This document shows, piece by piece, positions 11,301 to 20,835 of a DNA stretch of 64,000 bases. Made by a program: the position numbers and the translations under genes. The notes beneath the pieces are model-generated. The model saw only the letters and a list, made by a program, of their open reading frames with translations, was not told the origin of the DNA and made no database searches. The DNA is from Silene conica (Eukaryota > Streptophyta > Magnoliopsida > Caryophyllales > Caryophyllaceae), in contig CM055312.2 of the NCBI GenBank assembly GCA_029255685.2, positions 11,308,649 to 11,372,648 of the forward strand. The letters are read 5' to 3'. Each line of letters starts with the position of its first letter. Position 1 is the first letter of the stretch.

Positions 11301-12426
11301 ATTCAAAGCTGCCTCATCAGCTTGTTCTTCATACTCAGAATAGAGATCTGCTATTGTGATATCATTGTAGTCAAATGATGGTCCAGGAGCATCATTGACT
11401 GTTTTGTGAACATCAGAGGCTACAATCTCAAGAGTGTTGTGTTTGGAAGTAAATCTGGGTGAAGTTTTTGTACAACTTTGTTTTTGGGGTTTTTTAACAG
11501 CAGTTGTTGCTCTTGATGAGCATCTTTTGGGAGCTTTTAAATGTGCTTTTGTGGGATTTTTTTTCAGAAACAGGTGCTTTTGTGGGATTTTTTTCAGAAA
11601 CAGATGCTTTTGTGGGATTTTTTTCAGAAACAAGTGGTGTGGTTTCCAGGGTAGTTGTGGTTTCAAGAGTAGTTGTGGTGCTTGTCTTTTTCCGAGTTAT
11701 AATAGAGGAGGGTGACGAAAGTGGTCCCTCCTTTTCAAAAGCAATAACTTTCTCACTGTTATTAGATTCTTTACTCACATCCACCTTTCTCCTAGGCTTT
11801 AATTTAGTTGATTTATTTACTACAACAGCAGTATCAACAACCTCCATCCAACCCATTAATTGAGTAAGATCTTTCTCAGGTATAACATAACAGTCAACTA
11901 CTCTATGGAGCCTAGCCAAACTACAAATTAACTGTGCATCCCTATCATCAAATACCCTCTTTAAACCCTCCTTTGGATTCATATAACACAAACCATCTAC
12001 ACCCCTCGTAAACCCACATTTCTCAGCTTCCTCAACCAAAGTAAACCATCCCATTTCATCAGGATCAACAGCCACCGTCCTAAAAATTCTACCCATATAA
12101 ACCAATTTGTTTCCATCTAACTTAAAACACTCACCATGCCAAAATTTCAATGTAATACCAGCTACACTGCTACCCTAAATAAACGAATATACAAGGAAAA
12201 AACTCAGAAACAACAAAAAATTAAGAAACCCTAAAACCCTAACAAAAAGGGGAAAGTGTTTCACAATAAATTTCATTCACAAATACAATAATTAAACAAT
12301 CTCATGGACGTAATTGAACTTATGCAAATGAAATTACTTAAAAAAAATGGAAAAAATAAGTAAATGGAGCCTTACCTCTGCCGTCGATGGTGAAATTGGA
12401 CCACCAACAGTCTTAGTCTTCGCCAT
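8348..12426 (-). pseudogene. MULE-1 transposase (PB1-like, MuDR, MULE, SWIM), frameshift plus stop
   Basis: Five exons on the minus strand: 12376-12426, 10056-12174, 8762-9970, 8608-8673, 8348-8419, all phase 0 with GT-AG ends. After removing one extra base the total is 3516 nt, a whole 1172 codons, which supports the model. Order: PB1-like N-terminal domain (KFWHGECF...VDPDE), Lys/Thr linker, acidic stretch, MuDR DNA-binding domain (MGIRFPSTDLFKEAV...CPFKLYG), catalytic core (first Asp in VDACFLKTFLGG about residue 656, second Asp in FISDEHQ about 720, then HCARHIFANW), SWIM finger (CTCRKW...CFHA, 9370-9420), zinc knuckle CSICKSKSHNKRKC, two AT-hook-like GRPRK motifs and an RG-rich tail. Lesions: a +1 shift at the 8-T run 11557-11564 and TAG at 10224-10226 where the family commonly has Gln. 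Both are single-base changes, so decay is recent. Confidence 0.9.
11543..11632 (-). repeat. Three tandem 29-30-bp repeats in transposase linker
   Basis: Each unit encodes SEKNPTKA plus a few residues. Units two and three have seven T's in the run, the first has eight (11557-11564); that extra base makes the frameshift. Confidence 0.85.
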
Positions 12427-12663
12427 TAACTAATTTAACAAGAAGGAGAATCAAAACCAAGGTTCATCAATGGCTAAATAAGTCGTTAATGGTGAGAAAG
12501 TAAAAAAATTTTAGGGTGAGGGAGTAACAGTGAGAGAAGAAGATGAAAATTAGGGTTAAAACATGAATTGGCCTGGGGTAAATGTTGGGGGAAGGGTGAA
12601 AAATAACTTAAAACTAAAGGTGACCAGGTAAACAGGTCACCGGTCATTGTGTTCTACAATAGG

Positions 12664-12761
12664 TGAGTTGGGTAAAAGTTGGGTTTATTCTTGGTTAAAC
12701 ATAAGTTCAGAGTATTTTAAGTGGGAAGGCCATAGTTCAGAGTATTGTTGTCAATTAATCC
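12664..12761 (-). repeat. Right TIR of MULE-1
   Basis: Inverted partner of 979-1076, two mismatches in 98 bp, followed directly by the second TTAATTATA at 12762-12770. The transposase ATG lies about 240 bp inside, so the TIR probably contributes promoter sequence, as in other MULEs (inference). Confidence 0.95.
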
Positions 12762-12841
12762 TTAATTATATTGTTAGACGATATTAAATTGTAAGATGAT
12801 CCATTTTGTTAAATGTAAGTTATCCAACTTTTAAATTATTA

Positions 12842-15325
12842 CTAGTTTTACGCCCGTGCAAAAATTGCACGGGTTTAAACTGAAAAAATTAAAATAAAAA
12901 GGTGAATACATTTAATAAAAAATATAATTTTAGTATCGAAACTATATCGATCTAAAAAATAAAAAGAATTTATACGATTAACTTAGACGTAAATAAAAAC
13001 AACGCATTTGCTTGACATTATATATAAAATTATACAAATTCTTAGGTAGGAAAAGGCTATCGGTTTAAATTTAGGACGGATCAAATATACATATGTAAAC
13101 GACTTTTCTTTTTATATATGTTGACCGACTTATAGTTTGAGACTGTCTTACACAAGAATTCCTAGTTAGTTTTATTTGTCAAGGTATTCAAGAGGTTAAT
13201 TTTTCCGGAATTATAATTTTTTTTGTTATTATAAAATTTGTTGTCCTTTAATATATGAATTTCTATACAGATTTCCGATTTATTTTTTTATTTTATTTTT
13301 ATGGTAAGGTTGAATGTGATTAATTTTTTTATCATAAGCTTTTTAACCTATGAATATATGAATGTACTTACACGGAAAGTAATAAGAAATTAGGAGAAAG
13401 GGTAATTACCTTAATGATAGTAGAGAGGAGAGATGATAATTAATTACTTAATGATTGTGGGGATTGGCGAGTGGGGCAATTTAATTTGGGAGTTGCTAAA
13501 TCCTACACATCATTTTACTCTATCCAACACATTTATCACCAAAATTCCAACTTACCCTTCTCCTTTTCAACACACAAATAGAGAGTAAGAAGCACAATAA
13601 TATCAAAAAGAAAAAAAAAAACACCGCCCAACAATCTGGCAGTTCCCCTTCCCTACCCACCAGTCTGGTAGTCCTCGTCCCACCACCTTCTCCGACGTTT
13701 TCCGACTCAATACAATTAGTGAAGATTCAATTTACCCACCACCGCTAAAACCCACATTTGCTTCGACGTCCTCCGATTCAATTAGAAAAGATTCAATTGA
13801 TTATAAATCAGAATAAGTGGAATCAGTACAAATGAAATAAGTATAATGAAACATAGATTAGTACAATTGAAACAAACATAATTGATACATAGTAGTGCAC
13901 AAGCAAATTGATTATAAATTATTTAATGCCCAAATAACGGGTGATGCTTATGAATTCATTGATTTATAATGTTTGGTACTTGGTAGCATTACCATCATAA
14001 ACGAATTGAGATGATACGTGACAGATGGTCGTGCTCTTCATTGATATCTCACTGTTCCATCATACTCCGACGGACTAATAACCAACTTCTTCAAACCCAA
14101 CACTTAAACCTAATTGCAAAAACCCTTCTTGAAAAAGAAACTTAATTCAATCAATTAAAGAAGGATATATAGTGATCATATTGTTGATAACGGAGAAATT
14201 ACTTGTGATATATGCGAATTAAGATTAATAATTTTTGAGATACTGTTTAGGTTTTGAGAGGGAGAGAGGGAAAGAGAGAGAGAGAGATTTATTTTTTTTC
14301 AAAGATGAAGGGTAGATTAGGAAATAAAAGGGGAAAACGTGTGGGATAGAGTAAACTTATGTGCGGGATTTAGCACTTACGTTTAATTTTTTCTTTCGTG
14401 AACCAAATTATGGTCAATCAGATTTCTCTGAATGTTGTTCCTTTTATAGAAAGAGGCCGAATTTAAAATAGATTTTATAAAAATCTTATGTGAATCTAAA
14501 ATATCAGATAAAACCGTATTATTTTATATCATATTTAAAACAGATTATAAAAATATGATATGAATCTAAAATATCAGATAAAACCGTATTATTTTATATG
14601 ATCGCAAAATAAAATTTCATTAGCTTATACGTCATCTTTTATTTTTGTTATTTACCCTTATAGAGTTTTATAATAATTTGTATAAATTAAAAAATTACGA
14701 AAATTATGCGAACCAATTATTTTCAAATAAAATTTAATTAGTTTAGACGTCGTCTTTATTTTTCTTAGTTACCCTAATATTTTATATGGTTTGTTGATAC
14801 TTTGTATAAAAAATTACGAAAATTATGTGAACCAATTATTTTCATTCTACACGCTTTTTATAATAAGATATATATTCTCAATTAAAATTTACGAAATCTC
14901 TATATTAATATATAATAATTGTTTTGTGTGTATTTGATGCAGTTACAAAGACATCGAAATTTTTAATATTATCTCGACGATTAAGGGATACAGCATCGAT
15001 CTTAGAGATTACATTTTATTAATTGAAATTGAAATGTGTTTGTTTAGTTGTAATTAAATTGTTTGACATGTAATTATTTGTAATTTTTAATTTTTAATTT
15101 TTAATTATATAATACAATATGGTATAATAAACATTATAATTAGACATTAAATAACTAAATTACACAACTAAAATTAAAATAAGTGAGATAGAATGTCGAG
15201 AAAGTAATTAATTGTTTGGAGGAGAGAGAGTAATTAATTCAACAGAAGGAAACGTGGGGTTGCTTTTTGAGTAAAAAAAAAAATTCAGCCGATCACAACG
15301 CTTGAAATGTCCTTCCTTTTATAGA
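12842..15325 (-). mobile_element. Non-autonomous Helitron (minus strand)
   Basis: Read on the minus strand the element starts TCTATAAAAGGAAGG after an A (15325) and ends in CTAG before a T (12842). A GTGCAATTTTTGCAC-type hairpin lies about 11 bp before the end. TC start, hairpin, CTRR end and insertion between A and T are the Helitron signature. The 2.48 kb are AT-rich with no Rep/helicase frame; a few weak inner repeats (about 14440-14850) and a GAGA run (14255-14290) are all I see. Confidence 0.8.
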
Positions 15326-15804
15326 TAGGGGATTTTTATTACCGAGTCTTATAACAATTTGTCTTACACGGTTACTATAATTTTAAGCATACGTACTAAA
15401 TTTTTATCATGTCTTACTGATCGATGGTTAATAATTCAAAATTAATTACTACGTAAATCATTACTATATCTTAGCTATAATCTTATAACTATATAAATTC
15501 ATTTAAATTTTAAAAGTAGTCCGTGAATTTCACGGGTTTTAACCTAGTGTTTTACAAAGTATTATAATATCACTTGGGTAAAACCGTTTTCGGCTAGAAT
15601 CCAAATGAGTGTTTGAACTTGGCAACAAAAGCCCAACAATTCAGCCCAAATAAGTACAGCTTGATCCCCAAGGAACAACCGTTTCATCATAAACTCTACG
15701 TACTATATATAAGCAACTTGCCATAATAATCAGACAAAATCGCAAATCAACTTATCAAATTAATAAAACTAGATTTAAACCCGTGAAATTTACAAAAAAA
15801 ACCG
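15326..15804. other. Gene-free stretch with a second Helitron-type 3' end
   Basis: At 15520-15548 a CCGTGAATTTCACGG hairpin is followed by GTTTTAACCTAG and a T, i.e. a plus-strand Helitron 3' end; I found no matching 5' end. At about 15769-15787 a similar but hairpin-less CTAG...CCCGTGAAATT sequence lies just before the eIF3g-like ATG. Confidence 0.5.
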
Positions 15805-16230
15805 ATGACAATGGCGGCAATGCCGATGAAGAAGAAGGAAAGATGGGGAGAGATGGATGAAGAAGAAGGTGATGACTACAGTTACCTATTACCAGCTAAA
15901 GAGGTTACCGGACCCGATACCGACGGGTTGAAAACCATGGTTGAGTATAAATTTAATGATGAAGGACAAGAGCTTAAAATTACGACGAAATCACGTGTGG
16001 TAACGAGTAAGAAGAGTATTTTGGAACGAAGGTCGTGGCCTAAATTTTGTGACGTTGTTAAGGATTGTCCTATTACTAGTAACCTCAGCCTCACTACCGT
16101 TTCAATCGAAGAAATCAAAATAGATCGCCCTGGTTCGTTCTCGCTCTCGTTTCCGCTTTGTATTAGGTTCCCATTGTTTGGTTTTGGTGTCGTGACGCAA
16201 CTTGTATTTGACGTTAAGGGATGAAAAATA

Positions 16231-17060
16231 GTACTTCCTCCATTTATTTTATTTCTTCTTATTTCTTATTGCACATGGATTAAGGTATGTACAGTGGCGG
16301 ACCTAGGAAATTGGTGCCGAGGGGGCACTAATTTTTTTTAACGCGCATTTTTATGCACGTCTAAGACTACATTTTTTTAATTTTTTATTAAATTAGTTAT
16401 TATTATACACATAAAAGAATAAAAATAATAATAAGTAGTCTTATAGATATTTTTTTTAAAAAAATAATGTCTTCTCTAAAATATTTTAAATTTTGAATAT
16501 ATGTAAAAACAATATTTGTTTTGGTTAATATAACTAACATTAGTAGTTAATTTAACAATAATAGTAAGTGGTTCAATGGTTTAGAATTTGTTAATTCATC
16601 CGAAGGTCATGTGTTCGAATCACAGTTGAAGCGATTTTTACATATATATTTGAACAAAGTGGGCTTGGGGCCCAAAAAAAAATTTAGTGAAATGTTGCTA
16701 TCAAGGATTGAACTCAGGACCACCTAGATAATATTCACTACCTTTACCAACTATGCTATGACAACTTCACATACATATAAGATACTTATAAAAAATTTAT
16801 TCCAAAAATGTTACGGGGTCACGTGACCCCGCGGGACCCCTCCTGGGTCTGCCACTGGGTATGTATTAAAAAATGATAAAGTAATAAAGGAAGACAACAG
16901 GTGGGGTTAGTAATGAAAAGAAGGTATTTTTTGTAATAAAAAAATGATAAAGTTGTCATTTGTTCGTCTAAAATAGGAAAGAAAAAAAATGGAATAAAAT
17001 TAAACAGGTAATTTGCCAAATAAGGGAAATGAGAAGAAAATAGAAAAATGAAGGAAGTAT
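16231..17060. mobile_element. MITE with TACTTCCTCC ends, split by a hAT MITE
   Basis: The left end TACTTCCTCCATTTATTTT (16232) pairs with the inverted right end near 17035-17059 (reading TACTTCCTTCATTTTTCTA). It begins a few bases after the stop of the eIF3g N-terminal piece. A hAT MITE sits inside. Stowaway-like by appearance; the class is not certain. Confidence 0.55.
16292..16857. mobile_element. hAT MITE with exact 8-bp TSD
   Basis: The ends read CAGTGGCGGACC and, inward from the right, CAGTGGCAGACC. GGTATGTA is repeated exactly at 16284-16291 and 16858-16865, the 8-bp duplication of hAT elements. No transposase. Two stretches inside (about 16575-16630 and 16690-16765) look tRNA-like only around a GTTCGAATC box. 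Confidence 0.9.
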
Positions 17061-17175
17061 TAACCGTGACAAAACCAGGATTCTACGTCAGGGTCTAGAA
17101 ATTAATTTCTGTTGAGGTGAACGGCTAATTTAATAGAGTAACTTAGAAAAGATGGAAACTTTTTACTAAAAGTTC

Positions 17176-17236
17176 CGATTTTTTCATTGTTTAGTGTTTA
17201 GCCCCTTGACCCCTCCCCTTCCCGCTCCGTCACTGA
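17176..17236. mobile_element. Possible hAT end remnant
   Basis: Read on the minus strand from 17236 the sequence starts CAGTGACGGAGCGGGAAGG, a hAT-like terminus related to the neighbouring MITE. No partner end was found. Confidence 0.35.
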
Positions 17237-17973
17237 TTATTAGGAGAATTAGTCTTAATTCCGGGACTGTTTTAGAGTACTGTATAAAGATTTGGGATCG
17301 AGTTTGATTTTGGGATCGTCTCTGAGTGAATTTCTGTTCTATGTATACATGCTGCGATGACAAAGATAAAGACAGAGACAAGGACAAAACGAAAGACACA
17401 AAGGCAGATCCAAATCAACCAACAAGAAACGGAACCATCAAAATCTGCCGAACCTGTCACCAGAAGGGTGATCACTGGACTGCTTCATGCCCTTACAAGG
17501 ACCTTGTCCAATCTACTTCTGAGGTTCTGGCAACCCTTAACCCTGACCCTAACCCAAACCCGAAGGCTAATACTACAAAGAAGTATGTTCCTCCAATCAG
17601 AACCACAAATACTGACCCAAAGCGCAGGAACGATGAGAACTCAGTTCGAGTCAGTAACCTGTCTGAAGACACCAGAGAAGCTGATTTGCAGGAACTGTTT
17701 GAGCCATTTGGTCACGTCACCCGTGTTTACGTGGCTATAGACAGGGCTATTAACATGAGCAGGAGGTTTCGGGTTTGTTAACTTTGCAAGAAGAGAAGAT
17801 GCTGAAAGAGCCATTAATAAACTCAATGGTTATGGTTATGATAATCTCATCCTTCGAGTTGAATGGTCTGCCCCTAAGGCGTAATGATTGCATTATTACA
17901 GACTACTACAGAGTGAGTTTTGAGTTTTAGTATAAGACGGTTTTATAATAGGTTTATAATCGGATTAGCTAAC

Positions 17974-19290
17974 TGAAGATTCAAGAACGAGTTTAGCACC
18001 TAAGAGGGGAAGGGGGTGAATTAGGTGACCTTTTAAAAAATTATGAAATAGCTTAAGTGTTTCACGATTTAAGGCAACAAGATGAGAGACTAAGCAACAG
18101 TATGTGGAACTGTTGCACAGAACTGATCTATTACGAGTATAACAAGAAACGAGTAATAAGTACGAGAAAGAGCAATAAACAAACGATATAAAAAATTGGT
18201 TCAGCTTCTACTCCGGAGCCTACGTCCAACCGTTATTTTATTGAAAGTTTAGAAGCTACTCCGCTTAACTAAAACTATTACAACAAAACAACTCCCCAAC
18301 CTACTCCGGTTGCATTTGCTTAGAGCTACTCCGCTTGTAAGACTTGACTCAAACTTAAAGCTACTCCGCTCTAAGAGTTTGTTGTTCTACCTTTGGTTTA
18401 CACGATCAATGTCTTAAGGGTTCTCTTAAAGAACATGGAGACTACTTTAAAGATCTAAACACAAGGTTCATCGAACATACACTTATACTCATTAGAGATG
18501 CGAACTAGCACAAGAAGATAATTGCTTTTCGAAAACAAATGAAGACTCTTTTGAAAATCACAAGCTTTTGCAAAATAATCTTGAAGAATAAATGCTTAAA
18601 AGATTTTGCAAAGTTTACAATAAATGCTTAAAATGTCTTGGCAATAAATGAACTAAGAAGTTGGTATTAATAGAGGGTTTAGGGGTGTGAAAGCTTGCTC
18701 ACAAATGCATATTATATTTGTTTCACTCTATTAACCAAATGCTCAAGTGGTGAAGGGTCTTTTACAAACTAAAAAGCTCACATGTTTACAAGGCTCAAGA
18801 TTTGCCTCTTTTGGTAAAAAGTGTAAGGTGAAAAACCTTCTTTTGAAAAGTCTTATAGCTATAAAAGGAAAAAGCTTACTTTCTACTTTCTAACTCTTAG
18901 ACCTCATGTGCTTGTGAGATTTGAATTTCAATTTGATTTCCTTTAGTTTGTAAACCATTTAAAATATGCATATGAGATAAAAGACCAACTTCTTTTGATA
19001 AAAATAGTTTTCGAAAATTATCTCCATGACCGTACTAGAAACCCCAGTTGCAACAGTTGCTGGACTGTTGTAAGGATTTTGCACCTTCTAACAAATACGA
19101 GTGTATGTTAAACTACCTTGCTTACAACACTTTCCTAGACTTGGCCTTCACTTGTCTTTGCTTGCTTCTTGACATATGATCTTGTGTTCTTCAATGAGCC
19201 TTATGTCACTTTGCTAATCTCTTGTACTAATCAAGCAAACATTAGATTAATCAAGGTAACTTGTTACCATCAATATATTGTGTTCTAACA
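17974..19290 (-). mobile_element. Solo LTR, Copia SIRE-like
   Basis: A 1317-bp segment bounded TG...CA and by the exact 5-bp TSD CTAAC (17969-17973, 19291-19295), with no second LTR. Its start (CACCTAAGAGGGGAAGGGGGTGAATT region, about 17996-18022) resembles the LTR start of the Copia element at 51089, so it is a related family in the same orientation. Intra-element recombination after insertion is the likely origin. Confidence 0.85.
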
Positions 19291-19295
19291 CTAAC

Positions 19296-19779
19296 CATTT
19301 TAGAGAATGGTAAATTGTTCAAGATTCTGGGATCATAATTTTTTAGTTCACTTTTCTTGATATAATCCTATGTTGTTCTATGTACTCTTTGATTTCAATG
19401 TTTTAGCTCTTCTATACAATCGATTGTATAGCTTTTTTGGCCACCACATTATGCATTTTCATGATTTATGTAGTAGCGGTTGGACAGATTCAAAACATTT
19501 TGCTTGTGAGAGACAGATTAGTCATAATTAATCCATTTCCCCGAATTCGTAACCATGCTCATATTTCTCCCTTTATTTTGCTAATCAAACAATGAATTTC
19601 TCAACTTTCCAATTCCCTCATCCCCTTTCCCTCAATCCAAACACACCCTTAAAGATTTAAAATTATTCGTGACAAGCTGAAGACGAATATGTTTCTCTTA
19701 CAACAAAGCCATTTCGTGGAGTTTGTAACCATGCTCATATTTCCTTGTTCCGTTTTTGTGTTCCATCTCACATCCTACC
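19296..19779. other. Gene-free stretch between solo LTR and hAT MITE
   Basis: No gene or convincing element ends seen. A short repeated phrase (AACCATGCTCATATTTC) occurs at about 19551 and 19727. Confidence 0.5.
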
Positions 19780-20311
19780 TAGGGCTGTAAATGATCAGAG
19801 TCGGCTGGTAGAGCCCTCGGAATCAGCACGGTCAAAGCTCAGCTCGAAATCGGTCAAAACTAATTCCAAGCCGATTTTGAGTCGGGGTGGACCAAATTCG
19901 AGCCGATTTCGAGCTCTGATTCCAAGCTTAGTAGAGCTCGAAATCGGAAGTTCGGTTGGGCTCGTTTTATTTATTATTTTTAGTTATTTTGTCATTTTGT
20001 TATTTTTTTTCCTAATATAATGTCATTTTAACATTTATAATCATGTTTCTTATATATGATAAGTATTTTATATTTACATTTGTATTAAAATATAGTTATT
20101 TTTATTTTGACTTACAAGTTCAAGAAAGTAAAGAAAAAAATTACTTAACAGAGCTCGAATAGAGCTCGAGTTGAGCTCGAGTCTAATCTGAGCTGATTCA
20201 AAGATTTGATTTTTTAAGCTCGGATCATTCCAAGCCGATTCCGAGCTCAAGCTTCTGAGCCGGTTCCAAGCCCACCCGTACTGAACTCAAATCGGCTCGG
20301 TTACACCCCTA
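19780..20311. mobile_element. hAT MITE with exact 8-bp TSD
   Basis: The ends read TAGGGCTGTAAATGATC and, inward from the right, TAGGGGTGTAACCGAGC. ATCCTACC is repeated exactly at 19772-19779 and 20312-20319. GAGCTCG motifs near both ends form inverted pairs. No coding capacity. Confidence 0.9.
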
Positions 20312-20739
20312 ATCCTACCACTTCTCTTTTTGGCTACCCAATTGACTTATTAATTTATAATTCCATATGTAGAAGTTAGAGCTCAAACACAAAATAAAAC
20401 ATGAAAATAATACGGAAAATCGACTCTTACCCCTAAAAAAATGCGTTTGTCCCAAATATGTCAATCCGTACCCAACTCGACACTCAAACGGTAAATCCTA
20501 ATTTAACCTGCAACTTGAATTAGTCCGATCAACTTGATACTCCTATAATGTAACCGAAAATGATCCAAATTCGTAACCTTGACCTGTACCGGACCCGACT
20601 CGATTGCCAGATCTACTAGTCTCCTCTCCTGGGCATGATTAGTTGATGACCACAGAGAATCTTACTGCAACATGACAAGCTGTCTCCTTTCACAATCTAA
20701 TGAAGTGGTCTCACCATTTTAGCACAAGTACATAACTAT

Positions 20740-20835
20740 CCAAATCAACCACTACTTTCTCTCTCTACAATATTTATCAACTACCACCTTCTCTCTCTTC
20801 CAAATTGTCTCTCAAAGATCCGAGCTTTGCCTCCC
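20740..20835 (+). promoter_or_regulatory. Probable SMO2 core promoter and 5' leader
   Basis: A CT-rich leader (repeated TCTCTCT, 20757-20815) precedes the SMO2 ATG at 20836, typical of plant start regions. A weak TATA-like AATATTTATC lies at about 20769. Inference only. Confidence 0.4.

Larger units (their letters stand above)
979..12761 (-). mobile_element. MULE-1, complete Mutator-like element with two genes
   Basis: Both ends carry a 98-bp terminal inverted repeat, 979-1076 and 12664-12761, with only two mismatches by eye (second base A/G and one further A/G). The 9-bp TTAATTATA flanks it exactly at 970-978 and 12762-12770; a 9-bp duplication is the Mutator superfamily signature. The minus strand carries a five-exon MULE transposase from the right TIR. 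The plus strand carries a small GRF zinc-finger gene from the left TIR, so the genes converge. A 6221-bp gypsy element plus its 5-bp TSD sits between them, so the MULE itself is about 5.56 kb. The transposase has one frameshift and one stop, so this copy is probably not autonomous. Confidence 0.95.
15805..17884 (+). pseudogene. TIF3G1: Broken eIF3g-like gene (translation initiation factor 3 subunit G)
   Basis: Intact eIF3g is the RRM subunit of eIF3 and works in ribosome scanning. Here the N-terminal part reads in 15805-16143 (RWGEMDEEEGDD, LLPAKEVTGPD, EYKFNDEGQELKITT, ERRSWPKF, VSIEEIKIDRPG) and then leaves the family, ending at 16224. The C-terminal part begins near 17341: acidic/Lys linker, CCHC knuckle CRTCHQKGDHWTASC, then an RRM (VRVSNLSEDTREADLQELF). 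In the RRM a one-base insertion near 17763 breaks the frame; the rest ([18 protein letters not shown] to VEWSAPKA) continues in the next frame to TAA 17882-17884. The two parts are split by about 1.1 kb of MITE DNA, and the C-terminal part has no introns. Probably a decayed retrocopy or captured fragment; a live gene is unlikely. Confidence 0.8.

Noticed and set aside
11054-11359. Plus-strand His/Leu-rich frame within MULE-1
   Set aside because: Antisense shadow of the acidic linker of the transposase.
15769-15787. Third Helitron 3' end before eIF3g ATG
   Set aside because: The CTAG and CCCGTGAAATT motif are present but the hairpin arm is missing and no 5' end was found; kept only as a note.
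16575-16630. tRNA-like stretch with GTTCGAATC box
   Set aside because: No foldable acceptor or anticodon arms and it lies inside a hAT MITE.
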